Shown: in pieces, positions 31,763 through 40,270 of the stretch
How positions within the stretch are numbered: position 1 is the stretch's first letter
Layout: the number at the start of each line of letters is the position of its first letter
NCBI RefSeq assembly: GCF_019802085.1
Contig: NZ_JAHVHV010000002.1
Span: 744,001-808,000 of the forward strand
Direction: 5' to 3'
Origin: Ferrimonas balearica
GTDB lineage: Bacteria; Pseudomonadota; Gammaproteobacteria; Enterobacterales; Shewanellaceae
Length of the DNA: 64,000 nucleotides
The notes under the pieces: model-generated
Seen by the model: only the letters and a program-made list of their open reading frames with translations
What the model was told of the DNA's origin: nothing
Databases searched by the model: none
Translations under genes and position numbers: made by a program

Positions 31763-33441
31763 AAAGCCTCCCTCTTGGGCAGCCGGACCTGGACCTCGGT
31801 GCGGCTGTCCGGTTCACAGGTGACGGTGATGCCGTAGTGCTCACCGTACTCGTTCTTGATGCGTTGGTCGACGATGTTCATTCCCAGGCCGTCGGAGTCC
31901 GGTTTGGCCTGGTAGGCCCCGGCGTTGTCCGCCACCCAGAGCAGCAGATCCTCGCCCTCGTCCCGGGCCCCGATCTCGATGCGCCCCGGCTCCAGCAGGG
32001 TGGAGGTGCCGTGCTTGATGGCGTTCTCCACCAGCGGCTGCAGGGTGAAGGTGGGCAGGCGGCAGGGGCGCAGGGCATCGGGCACCTCGATGCTGACCTG
32101 TAATCGGTCGCCGAAGCGGGCCTGCTCGATGGTCAGGTAGGCGTGGATGTGCTCCAGCTCCTGACCCAGGGCGACTTCCCCGGTGCCCCGCTTGAGGTTG
32201 TTGCGCAGAAAGGAGGCCAGGTGCTGGATAAGCCCCCGGGCCTGCTCCGGCGAGCGGCGGGTGATGGCCGCCAGGGTGTTCAGGGCGTTGAACAGGAAGT
32301 GGGGGTTGACCTGGGCGTGCAAAAGCTTGAGCTCCGCCTGGGTCAGCAGGCTCTTCTGCTCCAGATAGCGACCGGTGAGGATCTGGTTGGAGAGCAGTCG
32401 GGCGATCCCCTCGCCCAGGGTCTGGTTGAGGCTGAGGAACAGCCGCTTTTTGGTCTCGTACAGCTTGATGGTGCCGATCACCTCGTTGTCCCCCCGCAGG
32501 GGCACGATCAGGCTGGAGCCTAGCAGGCAGTGGTCCGACAGCGAGCAGCGGTAGGGCCGCTCCACCCCATCGGCGAACACCACCTGGTTGGTGGCAATGG
32601 CGTCCAGGGTCATCTGCGAGGAGATGGGGGTGCCGGGGATGTGGTGATCGGCCCCCGTGCCGATAAAGGCCAGCAGCTTTTCCCTATCGGTGATGGCCAC
32701 GGCGCTGACCTTGGTCTCCTCGAAGATGATGCGCGCCACCTTGGCGGTGCTCTCCTGGTTGAAGCCGTTGATGAGCTCCCCCACGGTACGCTCGGCGATC
32801 TTCAGCGCCTTGGCCGAGTGCACGGAGGAGAGCTTCTCGGCGATGGCCCTTTGATCCCGGATCATGCTCATAAAGAGTGCCGCCCCCAGGGAGTTGACCA
32901 GCATCATCGGCAGGGCGATCACCTTGACCAGGGCCAGGGCGTCGACGAAGGGGCGGGCCACCGCCAGGATAATCAGCATCTGCAGGGTCTCCGCCGCCAG
33001 GGCCACCAGGGCCACCCGGCGGGGATCGAACAGGGCATCGAGGCGGCCACCGCGCACCAGACGGTAGTGCATCAGCCCGGCGAGCAGGCCCTCGGAGGTG
33101 GTGGAGATGGCGCAGGCCAGATCGGTAAAGCCACCCAGGGAGTAACGGTGCAGGCCCCCGGTCAGCCCCACCAGGGTGCCCACCACCGGCCCGCCCAGCA
33201 ATCCGGAGAGGATGGCGCCCATGGCCCGGGTGTTGGCGATGGCCCCATGGGTGGCCTCACCGAAGTAGGTGCCCATGATGCACAGCAAAGAGAAGGTGAC
33301 GTAGACGATCAGCTTGTGGGGCAGGTGCACCGCCAGATCGACCATGGGCCGAAGCACCGGGGTCTTGGTCAACAGATAGGCCAGTACCAGGTAGAGGCTC
33401 ATCTGTTGGGTCAGGCTGACAATGAGATCGAGGTTTTCCAT
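31759..33441 (-). CDS. btsS: LytS-type sensor histidine kinase BtsS
   Basis: Membrane kinase sensing extracellular pyruvate in E. coli. The 560-residue protein follows E. coli BtsS closely throughout: 5TM-LytS region at about 1-195 (LPHKLIVYVTFSLLCIMGTYFG, GLLGGPVVGTLVGLTGGLHRYS), GAF domain 215-345 (AVAITDREKLLAF, PYRCSLSDHCLLGSSLIVPLRG), phospho-acceptor His381 in HAQVNPHFLFNALNTL, and the ATPase region ending GLGMNIVDQRIKNEYG. ATG 33441 gives the proper N-terminus, though no clear ribosome site precedes it; in-frame GTG 33454 and TTG 33465 are alternatives. It is co-transcribed with btsR. Confidence 0.93.
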   Translation of the reverse strand: MENLDLIVSLTQQMSLYLVLAYLLTKTPVLRPMVDLAVHLPHKLIVYVTFSLLCIMGTYFGEATHGAIANTRAMGAILSGLLGGPVVGTLVGLTGGLHRYSLGGFTDLACAISTTSEGLLAGLMHYRLVRGGRLDALFDPRRVALVALAAETLQMLIILAVARPFVDALALVKVIALPMMLVNSLGAALFMSMIRDQRAIAEKLSSVHSAKALKIAERTVGELINGFNQESTAKVARIIFEETKVSAVAITDREKLLAFIGTGADHHIPGTPISSQMTLDAIATNQVVFADGVERPYRCSLSDHCLLGSSLIVPLRGDNEVIGTIKLYETKKRLFLSLNQTLGEGIARLLSNQILTGRYLEQKSLLTQAELKLLHAQVNPHFLFNALNTLAAITRRSPEQARGLIQHLASFLRNNLKRGTGEVALGQELEHIHAYLTIEQARFGDRLQVSIEVPDALRPCRLPTFTLQPLVENAIKHGTSTLLEPGRIEIGARDEGEDLLLWVADNAGAYQAKPDSDGLGMNIVDQRIKNEYGEHYGITVTCEPDSRTEVQVRLPKREAL

Positions 33442-33546
33442 GTGGCGGTATCGCACCCAGGCCAAAGCCCCAAAACCGGACCGGGATCAAAGACCCGCCC
33501 CCTAAAGGTGCATATTATCTACTCGTTATTTAATAGGAGTGGTTTT

Positions 33547-33786
33547 ATGAGCAGTGTACACGCCCACGAATTTCTGGCCATGGTGTCCGAGTGTGCCGAA
33601 CCCCAGAGCCTGGAGCAACTCAAAGCCTTGGCGGCAGAACGGTTTGGTGACCAGGTGCGGTTTCACACCTGTAAGATGGACGACCTGACGGTGGATGCCC
33701 TGCTGGCCTTTTTGCTGGAGCGGGACAAGCTCAGCCAGCAGGGGGAGGGGTACCAGGTGAATCGGGCCCGGGTCTGCAACCACTGA
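33547..33786 (+). CDS. YecH-family putative metal-binding protein
   Basis: Small cytoplasmic protein of 79 residues resembling E. coli YecH: MSSVHAHEFLAMV at the start, ERFGDQVRFHTCKMDDLTVDALLAFLLERDK in the middle and an RVCNH ending. The His-x-His near the start, the HTC motif and the terminal Cys-x-His could bind a metal, which gave the family its label; the role is unknown. TAGGAG lies 8 nt before the ATG. Its stop is one base from the end of the convergent psiE. Confidence 0.8.
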   Translation: MSSVHAHEFLAMVSECAEPQSLEQLKALAAERFGDQVRFHTCKMDDLTVDALLAFLLERDKLSQQGEGYQVNRARVCNH

Positions 33787-33787
33787 T

Positions 33788-34189
33788 TCAGTCGTTGCTG
33801 TCCTTCGGATAGGGCAGCTTGAGCTGGCCAAAGCGGATCACCAGAACCGTGGCGGCCAGCACCAGGGCGGCAACGGCCACCGCCAACACCCGCCACTCGT
33901 CCATCGCCTTCATGTCCAGGATGAGGTAACGGGCCAGCGCCACGATGGCGATGTAGATGGGCATCCGAATGGGCAGTTTGCCCACTTCCGCGTAGTTGGC
34001 CACCATGGCCAGCACTTCCAGATAGATGAACAGCAGCAGCAGGTCGCCCAATTGCACCGTGCGGTTGCCGAACATCATCATCACCTCCTCGTAGATCGCA
34101 ACCAGGGTGGCGATGGAGATGATGATCAGGATCCCGTGCTCGCAAAACTTCAGGCTCTTGGTGCCATAGCGTTGATAAAGTGCGTTCAT
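33788..34189 (-). CDS. psiE: Phosphate-starvation-inducible membrane protein PsiE
   Basis: Inner-membrane protein of 133 residues with four helices at about 18-38, 50-70, 78-95 and 102-122. Characteristic family stretches are ISIATLVAIYEEVMMMF, LLLLFIYLEVLAMVANY and KLPIRMPIYIAIVALARYLILDMK. PsiE is induced on phosphate starvation in E. coli but its function is not known. An in-frame ATG far upstream would add 62 residues of non-family sequence; 34189 is chosen to match PsiE. Confidence 0.85.
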   Translation of the reverse strand: MNALYQRYGTKSLKFCEHGILIIISIATLVAIYEEVMMMFGNRTVQLGDLLLLFIYLEVLAMVANYAEVGKLPIRMPIYIAIVALARYLILDMKAMDEWRVLAVAVAALVLAATVLVIRFGQLKLPYPKDSND

Positions 34190-34335
34190 TGACTCGGTCC
34201 GTTGAGGTTGACTGAGCATTAGTGTACTGGCAGGGGATCGGTGTGCCCACGTGCAAACCCGTGATCCCGTCCGCACTTTTATCATAGCCGCCGCCGGGCT
34301 GTGATCCGGATCACCCCCAAGAAAATCCCAATTTT

Positions 34336-34662
34336 TCAGTGAGTCGGCAGATAAATCTCGATCTGCTGTTGCCACTCGCGGGTGCGGACCACCTCCACCG
34401 CCATGGCGGGGATCTCAAGGCAGTCGCCGGTGGCCAGGGAGAAGTGGGCGTGGTTGACGCTGAGCACCGGGTGTTCACCGATGTGCACCACCTCGCCCTG
34501 GTGCAGGTTGGCCCCCAGGGTCAGGGGGTTGTGGTTGTACAGGGCGTAGACCTTGCGGCTGTAGGGATCCCGGTAGAGCAGCAGGCGCTGATCGTTTTCA
34601 CTCATCTGCAGCTGGGTGCGCAGGGGCAGGTGTTCGCTTTGGCACAACGGGGTCCAGGGCAT
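34336..34662 (-). CDS. NirD-like protein (small-subunit nitrite reductase fold), orphan
   Basis: Cytoplasmic protein of 108 residues following the NirD pattern: MPWTPLCQSEHLPLRTQL, LLYRDPYSRKVYALYNHNPLT, HPVLSVNHAHFSLATGDCLEIP and a final VVRTREWQQQIEIYL. It lacks the Cys-x-His/Cys-x2-His pairs of Rieske proteins, as NirD does. There is no nirB next to it, so it may serve a distant NirB or have another partner. ATG 34662 follows AAGGAG; the upstream ATG at 34716 adds unrelated residues. Confidence 0.65.
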   Translation of the reverse strand: MPWTPLCQSEHLPLRTQLQMSENDQRLLLYRDPYSRKVYALYNHNPLTLGANLHQGEVVHIGEHPVLSVNHAHFSLATGDCLEIPAMAVEVVRTREWQQQIEIYLPTH

Positions 34663-34744
34663 GGTCGACTCCTTCTCATTCTCCCAATGTGCATTGCAGA
34701 GCAACTGCCGTACCAAGAATTCCCTTGCATTTAAATCAATGGTT

Positions 34745-34912
34745 TATAGGCTTGCTGCCCCCGCGGGACAGCCCTCTTGCGCCAGGACGGTGCACTCTGT
34801 CACCGGGATGTCATCAAAATGGGGCACAGTGACTACCGTCGGAAGGCATCCCGGCAAACGTTTTTCATTGGCTTCTCGTTCTTTACCGGGCTCTTGCAGC
34901 CCGGTTTTTTTT
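34745..34912 (+). ncRNA. Candidate small RNA ending in an orphan terminator
   Basis: Between the divergent NirD-like gene and the small membrane-protein gene lies a strong intrinsic terminator with no gene in front of it. The preceding 150 bases contain no credible coding frame. TTGCAT (34725-34730) and TATAGG (34745-34750) are candidate promoter boxes, but the 14-bp spacer is short. The terminator stem-loop plus U-tract is the usual 3' end of Hfq-dependent RNAs. The 5' end given is a guess. Confidence 0.32.
34885..34912 (+). terminator. Orphan Rho-independent terminator
   Basis: Perfect 8-bp stem ACCGGGCT / AGCCCGGT with a 5-nt loop and eight Ts, 48 nt before the next start codon and with no coding sequence upstream on its strand. 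Confidence 0.88.
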
Positions 34913-34960
34913 GCCGTTTTGGCGTAGACTGAGTAGGCCTGCCCTTGTCATGGAGCGGAT

Positions 34961-35134
34961 ATGAGCGACGGCGTTTCCCGACATCATCGATGGTTGCACC
35001 CCAGGCAGTTGCCCTACCTGTGGGTGGGTCTGCTGTGCCTGCTGCTGGCCCCGGCGGTGGGCCTGGGCTTGCTGGTGCTGTTCGGCGCGTTTCGCGCCGC
35101 CCGCTGGTGGCAGCGCAGCCGGCAGGACCGATAA
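34961..35134 (+). CDS. Small single-span membrane protein (57 aa), unknown
   Basis: Not recognised. The frame starts at ATG 34961 with GGAGCG 5-10 nt upstream and ends at 35134, 16 nt before a terminator. The product has a basic N-terminus (SRHHRWLHPRQ), one hydrophobic helix at about 19-44 (LPYLWVGLLCLLLAPAVGLG...) and a basic C-terminus rich in Arg and Trp (RAARWWQRSRQDR). A small inner-membrane protein is likely if expressed. Confidence 0.5.
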   Translation: MSDGVSRHHRWLHPRQLPYLWVGLLCLLLAPAVGLGLLVLFGAFRAARWWQRSRQDR

Positions 35135-35150
35135 GCACACTCCGGACACA

Positions 35151-35180
35151 AAAAAGCGCGGCTCGAGGGCCGCGCTTTTT
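35151..35180. terminator. Bidirectional terminator between small membrane gene and suhB
   Basis: 12-bp stem AAAAAGCGCGGC / GCCGCGCTTTTT with a 6-nt loop, T-runs on both strands. Confidence 0.9.
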
Positions 35181-35197
35181 GCGTCTGGGCGTAAGGC

Positions 35198-36001
35198 TCA
35201 GCGCTTGAGAGATTCGGTCAGGTGCGGGCGCATCTTGTTCAGGATGGCGGCAGTCACCTTGGGGGCACCGGCGACCACGTTGCCGCTGGTCATCTGGTTG
35301 TGGCCACCCATAAAGTCGCTGACCAGGCCACCGGCCTCGCGCACCATGAGCTCACCGGCAGCGATGTCCCAGGGCTTCAGGCCAATTTCCCAGAAACCGT
35401 CCTGACGGCCGGCGGCCACGTAGGCCAGATCCAGCGCCGCGGAGCCGGCACGGCGCATGTCCGCCACGTCGGTGAACAGCTCGTTGAAGATCGCCAGGTA
35501 GGGCTCGATGTGCTGACGCTGCTTGAAGGGGAAGCCGGTGCCCAGGATGGTGCCCTTGAGGTCGCGGTGGTTGCCCACGCGAACGCGGTAGCCGTTAAGC
35601 TGGGCACCGCCGCCACGACTGGCGCTGAACAGCTCATTGCGGATGGGATCGTAGATCACCCCGTGCTCCACCTTGCCCTTGATCTGCAGGGCGACGGAAA
35701 CGGCAAAGTGGGGGATCCCCTTCATGAAGTTGGTGGTGCCATCCAGGGGATCGATAATCCATTGGAACTCATCGTGCTCACCGACGATGGTGCCGCACTC
35801 TTCACCGATGATGGTGTGGCCCGGGTAGGCCTTTTGAATGGTGGCCACAATGGCGCGCTCCGCGTCGCGGTCCACGTTGGTGACAAAGTCGTTCAAGCCT
35901 TTCTGTTCGGCTTCCACTTTGTCCAGATCTTCAAAAGCGCGGGCAATAACGTTGCCAGCGTTGCGTGCAGCGCGCACGGCGATGTTCAGCATCGGATGCA
36001 T
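35198..36001 (-). CDS. suhB: Inositol-1-monophosphatase / rRNA transcription factor SuhB
   Basis: Mg-dependent phosphatase of the IMPase family which in E. coli also acts with the Nus factors in ribosomal RNA antitermination. The 267-residue protein has exactly the E. coli length and start (MHPMLNIAVRAARNAGN). Metal-site motifs are IIGEECG, WIIDPLDGTTNFMKGIPHFAVSVAL and LKPWDIAAGELMVREAGG. The frame stays open upstream, but 36001 is set by homology. It is divergent from trmJ, the conserved arrangement. Confidence 0.96.
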   Translation of the reverse strand: MHPMLNIAVRAARNAGNVIARAFEDLDKVEAEQKGLNDFVTNVDRDAERAIVATIQKAYPGHTIIGEECGTIVGEHDEFQWIIDPLDGTTNFMKGIPHFAVSVALQIKGKVEHGVIYDPIRNELFSASRGGGAQLNGYRVRVGNHRDLKGTILGTGFPFKQRQHIEPYLAIFNELFTDVADMRRAGSAALDLAYVAAGRQDGFWEIGLKPWDIAAGELMVREAGGLVSDFMGGHNQMTSGNVVAGAPKVTAAILNKMRPHLTESLKR

Positions 36002-36157
36002 ATCGATACCCCAGGATGTAAAAGAACGGAGGGCCGGGACCAGGCGCAAGCCTGCGGCAAGGCGCGCATGGTATAGCCAAACCCCTCCGCAGGCAAGGAC
36101 TAAAGCGGCCCCGGTGGATTTTTCGTGACGCTGAGGATCAAGCATAGACCCCGGGTG

Positions 36158-36166
36158 TGCTAGTAT
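36158..36166 (+). promoter_or_regulatory. Candidate extended -10 promoter of trmJ
   Basis: TGC followed by TAGTAT, 38 nt before the trmJ start; no good -35 box. Confidence 0.35.
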
Positions 36167-36203
36167 CCGCCGCCATACCCCCTGCACAGATTTGGCAACC
36201 TCC

Positions 36204-36944
36204 ATGCTCAGTAACGTTCGCATTGTTCTGGTGGGCACCTCCCACCCCGGCAACATCGGCTCCGCCGCCCGGGCCATGAAGACCATGGGCCTGTCCCAGC
36301 TGGTGCTGGCCGAGCCCCGGGTCGAGCCCGATGGTCAGTCTGTGGCCCTGGCCGCCGGAGCCACCGACGTGCTCAAGCACCTGGTTGTGACCGAGGATCT
36401 GGCCTCGGCGGTGGCGGATTGCGCCCTGGTGATCGGCACCAGCGCCCGCAGCCGCACCCTGAGCTGGCCCATGCTGGATGCCCGGGAGGCGGGCACCAAG
36501 CTCGCCCAGGAAGGGCGCCAGGGGCCGGTGGCTTTGGTGTTTGGCCGGGAGAACCACGGACTGACTAACGAAGAGCTGCAGATGTGCCACTACCACGTCT
36601 GCATCCCCGCCAACCCCGAATACAGCTCCCTCAATCTGGCCCAGGCGGTGCAGCTGCTCAGCTACGAGACCCGCATGGCGCATCTGGCGATGGCCGAGGC
36701 ACCGGCCGAGGCCCAGGAGCCTTACCCCAACCAGGGGCAGCTGGAGGGCTTCTATCAGCACCTGGAGCGGACACTGAGTCACACCGGTTTTATCATCCAG
36801 GCCCACCCAGGACAGGTGATGACCAAGCTGCGCCGGCTGTTCAACCGCGCCCGTCCCGAGGCCACCGAGCTGGCCATTTTGCGCGGCGTGCTCACCTCGG
36901 TGGACAAGGCCAGTGGCCAGCACGGCAAGAAGCCGACGGAATGA
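36204..36944 (+). CDS. trmJ: tRNA (cytidine/uridine-2'-O-)-methyltransferase TrmJ
   Basis: SPOUT-class enzyme methylating the ribose at tRNA position 32. The 246-residue protein starts [30 protein letters not shown] and carries the knot motifs [17 protein letters not shown] and [22 protein letters not shown]. The C-terminal extension (about 160-246) matches the TrmJ dimerisation tail. ATG 36204 is chosen over an in-frame TTG 12 nt upstream. Placed between suhB and iscR as in E. coli. Confidence 0.95.
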   Translation: MLSNVRIVLVGTSHPGNIGSAARAMKTMGLSQLVLAEPRVEPDGQSVALAAGATDVLKHLVVTEDLASAVADCALVIGTSARSRTLSWPMLDAREAGTKLAQEGRQGPVALVFGRENHGLTNEELQMCHYHVCIPANPEYSSLNLAQAVQLLSYETRMAHLAMAEAPAEAQEPYPNQGQLEGFYQHLERTLSHTGFIIQAHPGQVMTKLRRLFNRARPEATELAILRGVLTSVDKASGQHGKKPTE

Positions 36945-37052
36945 TTCACCACTTCCCTGTCACTAAGGGGTCACAAATTACCGTGATCCACCTCAAAAAA
37001 ACGGTCGAACCAATCGGTTGGATCTCCACTTAAGGGTCATTGATCCCGAGCG

Positions 37053-37095
37053 CTCAATGGGGTTAAATACCCCGGCCCGCCACCGGGGTATTGAG
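37053..37095 (+). promoter_or_regulatory. Large hairpin between trmJ and the isc promoter
   Basis: 10-bp inverted repeat AATACCCCGG / CCGGGGTATT (37066-37075 and 37083-37092), with outer CTCAAT / ATTGAG arms. No T-run follows. It may terminate trmJ in a Rho-assisted way or insulate the isc promoter. Confidence 0.5.
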
Positions 37096-37112
37096 GCCAA
37101 ACGAGGCCCAAA

Positions 37113-37162
37113 ATACCTGACCGGTTCACTGGGTCTAATACTTGACTAAATTACTCGGGTAT
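37113..37162 (+). promoter_or_regulatory. Tandem IscR type 1 sites over the iscR promoter
   Basis: The 25-bp window 37138-37162 (starting ATACTTGACT, ending ACTCGGGTAT) fits the IscR type 1 consensus ATASYYGACTRWWWYAGTCRRSTAT at all but one position. A second, more degenerate copy abuts it at 37113-37137. TTGACT (37142-37147) with TAGACT (37164-37169), 16 bp apart, gives the promoter, so [2Fe-2S]-IscR bound here would repress. The E. coli iscR promoter also carries two type 1 sites. Confidence 0.8.
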
Positions 37163-37199
37163 GTAGACTGGTCGGCAGACAGATGGAAGGACATAGGCA

Positions 37200-37661
37200 A
37201 TGAGACTCACATCGAAAGGCCGCTACGCGGTGACCGCCATTTTGGATGTGGCGCTGCACTCCCCCGATGGCCCCGTGCCCCTGGCTGACATCTCCGAACG
37301 GCAGGGGATCTCCCTCTCCTACCTGGAGCAGCTGTTCGCCAAACTGCGCAAGCACGGCCTGGTGTCCAGCGTCCGGGGTCCCGGCGGCGGTTACCTGCTG
37401 GGTCGCCCGGCGGAAGAGATCGCCGTGGGTATGGTAGTGCACGCCGTGGACGAGTCCGTCGACGCCACCCGCTGCCACGGCAAGAGCAACTGCCAGGGCG
37501 GGGCGCGCTGCCTGACCCACTCCCTGTGGGGAGACCTGAGCGATCGCATCTCCAGTTTCTTAAATGGCATCAGCCTGGCCGACTTGATGGCCAACCGCGA
37601 TGTCAAAGTGGTCAGCCTGCGCCAGGAGCAGGCACAGGGCCGCGTTCAGGCTCGGGCCTGA
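37200..37661 (+). CDS. iscR: Iron-sulfur cluster regulator IscR
   Basis: Rrf2-family transcription factor that senses [2Fe-2S] status and represses the isc operon. The 153 residues begin [20 protein letters not shown] with the winged helix in 1-65, and the cluster ligands Cys92, Cys98, Cys104 and His107 are at the E. coli positions. The matching type 1 operator lies 38-87 nt upstream, indicating autorepression. First gene of the eight-gene isc-hsc-fdx-iscX unit; a 66-nt gap separates it from iscS. Confidence 0.97.
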   Translation: MRLTSKGRYAVTAILDVALHSPDGPVPLADISERQGISLSYLEQLFAKLRKHGLVSSVRGPGGGYLLGRPAEEIAVGMVVHAVDESVDATRCHGKSNCQGGARCLTHSLWGDLSDRISSFLNGISLADLMANRDVKVVSLRQEQAQGRVQARA

Positions 37662-37727
37662 ACCCACCCGAATTTTTGTCGTACTTCGCCGGTACCATAA
37701 TTGACCGGCTCGCAAGCGGAGAAGGTA

Positions 37728-38942
37728 ATGAAACTCCCGATCTATTTTGATTACTCTGCCACCACGCCGATGGATCCTCGTGTCGCCGACATCATGGTGC
37801 AGTACCTGACCTTGGATGGCACCTTTGGCAACCCGGCCTCCCGATCCCACCGTTACGGTTGGCAGGCGGAAGAGGCGGTGGACGTGGCCCGCAACCAGGT
37901 GGCCGAGCTGCTTAACGCCGACCCCCGCGAGATCGTCTTTACCTCCGGCGCGACCGAATCCAACAACCTGGCGATCAAGGGTGTGGCCCACTTCTACCAG
38001 AAGAAGGGCAAGCACATCATCACCAGCAAGACCGAGCACAAAGCGGTGTTGGACACCTGCCGTCAGCTGGAGCGTGAAGGCTTCGAAGTCACCTACCTGG
38101 AGCCGGACGCCAACGGCATCATCCCGCTGACCCGCCTCGAAGACGCCATTCGCGAAGACACCGTACTGGTCTCCATCATGCACGTGAACAACGAGATCGG
38201 GGTGATCCACGACGTGGCCGCCATTGGCGAGCTGTGCCGTGCCAAGGGGATCCTGCTGCACGTGGACGCCGCCCAGAGCGCCGGCAAGATCCCGCTGGAC
38301 GTCAAGACCATGAAGGTCGACCTCATCTCCATCTCCGGCCACAAGATGTACGGCCCCAAGGGCATCGGTGCCCTGTACGTGCGTCGTAAGCCCCGGGTGC
38401 GCCTGGAAGCCCAGATGCACGGCGGTGGTCACGAGCGCGGCATGCGCTCCGGCACCCTGGCCACCCACCAGATCGTCGGCTTCGGTGAAGCCTGCCGCAT
38501 CGCCAAGGAGGAGATGGCCACCGAGAACGATCGCATCCTGGCCCTGCGCAACCGTCTGTGGAACGGCGTGAAGGACATGGAAGAGGTCTACGTCAATGGT
38601 GACCTCGAGCAGCGCGTGGCCGGCAACCTCAACGTCAGCTTCAACTTCGTCGAAGGCGAGTCGCTGATCATGGCGCTCAAGGACCTGGCGGTTTCCTCCG
38701 GCAGTGCCTGTACCTCCGCTTCCCTGGAGCCCAGCTACGTGCTGCGCGCCCTGGGTCTGAACGACGAGCTGGCCCACAGCTCCATCCGCTTCTCCATCGG
38801 TCGCTTCACCACCGAGGCGGAAGTGGACCACGCGGTGAGCATCATCAACGATGCCATCGGCAAGCTGCGCGACATGTCGCCGCTGTGGGAGATGTTCAAA
38901 GATGGCGTCGACCTGTCCAAGGTCGAGTGGACCGCACACTAA
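37728..38942 (+). CDS. iscS: Cysteine desulfurase IscS
   Basis: PLP enzyme that takes sulfur from cysteine for Fe-S clusters and tRNA thiolation. The 404-residue protein equals E. coli IscS in length; the PLP lysine is Lys206 in [10 protein letters not shown] and the persulfide-forming residue is Cys328 in the mobile loop [13 protein letters not shown] 37728 follows GAGAAGG; an upstream in-frame ATG adds 9 unrelated residues. The iscR-iscS gap may host RyhB-type control as in E. coli, but no sRNA pairing site can be proven here. Confidence 0.98.
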   Translation: MKLPIYFDYSATTPMDPRVADIMVQYLTLDGTFGNPASRSHRYGWQAEEAVDVARNQVAELLNADPREIVFTSGATESNNLAIKGVAHFYQKKGKHIITSKTEHKAVLDTCRQLEREGFEVTYLEPDANGIIPLTRLEDAIREDTVLVSIMHVNNEIGVIHDVAAIGELCRAKGILLHVDAAQSAGKIPLDVKTMKVDLISISGHKMYGPKGIGALYVRRKPRVRLEAQMHGGGHERGMRSGTLATHQIVGFGEACRIAKEEMATENDRILALRNRLWNGVKDMEEVYVNGDLEQRVAGNLNVSFNFVEGESLIMALKDLAVSSGSACTSASLEPSYVLRALGLNDELAHSSIRFSIGRFTTEAEVDHAVSIINDAIGKLRDMSPLWEMFKDGVDLSKVEWTAH

Positions 38943-38955
38943 CGGATTTGGGCGG

Positions 38956-38973
38956 GTCCCACGCAGGTGGGAC
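38956..38973 (+). promoter_or_regulatory. Hairpin in the iscS-iscU gap
   Basis: 7-bp stem GTCCCAC / GTGGGAC with a GCAG loop in the 67-nt gap, no T-run. Could stabilise or process the polycistronic mRNA. Confidence 0.4.
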
Positions 38974-39009
38974 TCCCCTCACGAACAGAGTAAGTATTGG
39001 AGTTAAGTC

Positions 39010-39393
39010 ATGGCTTACAGTGATAAAGTAATCGACCACTACGAAAACCCGCGTAACGTCGGCTCGTTCGACAAGAACGATCCCAGCGTGGCAACCGGCA
39101 TGGTCGGCGCTCCGGCCTGTGGCGACGTGATGAAACTGCAGCTGAAGATCAACGACGGCGGCGTGATTGAAGACGCCAAGTTCAAGACTTACGGCTGCGG
39201 CAGTGCCATCGCTTCCAGCTCCCTGGTCACCGAATGGGTGAAGGGCAAGACCCTGGAGGAGGCGGAGCAGATCCAGAACACCGCCATCGCCGAAGAGCTG
39301 GCCTTGCCGCCGGTGAAAATTCACTGCTCTATCCTGGCCGAGGACGCCATCAAGGCCGCCATCGCCGACTACAAGAGCAAGCACGAGAAGTAA
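39010..39393 (+). CDS. iscU: Iron-sulfur scaffold protein IscU
   Basis: Scaffold on which [2Fe-2S] clusters are built. In 127 residues the ligands Cys37, Asp39, Cys63, His105 and Cys106 are all present, and the HscA-recognition motif LPPVK is at 99-103. Begins with the typical MAYSDKVIDHYENPRNVGSFD. Confidence 0.98.
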   Translation: MAYSDKVIDHYENPRNVGSFDKNDPSVATGMVGAPACGDVMKLQLKINDGGVIEDAKFKTYGCGSAIASSSLVTEWVKGKTLEEAEQIQNTAIAEELALPPVKIHCSILAEDAIKAAIADYKSKHEK

Positions 39394-39408
39394 GCTGGAG
39401 CTGTACCC

Positions 39409-39732
39409 ATGGGCATTTCACTGACCGACACCGCGGCCGAGCGCGTCAAATCCTACCTGCAGAATCGAGGCAGGGGGATCGGCTTGCGGTTGGGTCTGAA
39501 AACCTCAGGCTGTTCCGGTCTGGCTTACGTGCTGGAGTTCGTCGACGAGCTGAGCCCCGGTGACGAAGTGTTTGAGCTGCAGGGCGTCAACATCATCATC
39601 GACGCCAAGAGCCTGGTCTACCTGGACGGCCTCCAGGTGGACTACGTCAAAGAGGGCCTCAACGAAGGCTTCAAGTTTGATAACCCCAACGCGTCCGGGG
39701 AGTGTGGTTGCGGCGAGAGTTTCACCGTCTGA
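39409..39732 (+). CDS. iscA: A-type iron-sulfur carrier IscA
   Basis: Carries or transfers Fe-S clusters to target proteins. The 107-residue protein contains the three conserved cysteines Cys35 (TSGCSG), Cys99 and Cys101 (GECGCG). 15 nt after iscU and 2 nt before hscB. Confidence 0.97.
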   Translation: MGISLTDTAAERVKSYLQNRGRGIGLRLGLKTSGCSGLAYVLEFVDELSPGDEVFELQGVNIIIDAKSLVYLDGLQVDYVKEGLNEGFKFDNPNASGECGCGESFTV

Positions 39733-39734
39733 CC

Positions 39735-40250
39735 ATGAACTACTTCGACCTCTTTGGCCTGCCCCTGGGCTATGAGATTGACGGGGCCGCCCTGGCCAGC
39801 CGCTACCGCGAGCTGCAACGGGCGGTACACCCGGACAACTTTGCCGCCGCCAGCGAGCAGCAGCGCCTGATGGCGGTGCAGAAAACCGCCGAAATCAACG
39901 ACGCCTTTCAAACCCTCAAATCCCCCATCGGCCGCGCCGAATACCTGTTGCGACTCAACGGTATCGAGCTGCGTGGCGAGTCCACCACCATCAAAGACCC
40001 CCTGTTCCTGATGGAGCAGCTGGAGCTGCGCGAGGCGCTCGAAGAGTTGCCGGACAGCGCCGATCCCGAGCAGGCGGCGATGGACCTGGCGGATCGCCTG
40101 GAGGGGGATCGCAAGCAGATGACCACCGAGCTGCGCGCCCGCCTCGAGGGCCAGGCGTGGGAACAGGCGGCGGACACGGTGCGCAAACTCAAATTCATCC
40201 ATAAACTGGAAGACGAGCTGTCCCTGCTGGAAGAGCAGTGGGCACCGTGA
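39735..40250 (+). CDS. hscB: Co-chaperone HscB
   Basis: J-domain partner of HscA that delivers IscU to it. 171 residues: J domain at about 1-75 with the HPD motif at 32-34 (AVHPDNFAAAS) and a C-terminal three-helix bundle for IscU binding. ATG 39735 gives the standard MNYFDLFGLP start. Confidence 0.96.
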   Translation: MNYFDLFGLPLGYEIDGAALASRYRELQRAVHPDNFAAASEQQRLMAVQKTAEINDAFQTLKSPIGRAEYLLRLNGIELRGESTTIKDPLFLMEQLELREALEELPDSADPEQAAMDLADRLEGDRKQMTTELRARLEGQAWEQAADTVRKLKFIHKLEDELSLLEEQWAP

Positions 40251-40270
40251 TCGACGGATAACACAGCATC

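Noticed and set aside
34336-34662. Rieske [2Fe-2S] protein
   Set aside because: The Cys/His ligand pairs are absent; the pattern is that of NirD-type folds without a cluster.
34616-34927. A 103-residue plus-strand frame in the NirD-like/membrane-protein gap
   Set aside because: It reads through a strong terminator, overlaps the antisense of the NirD-like gene and lacks a ribosome site.
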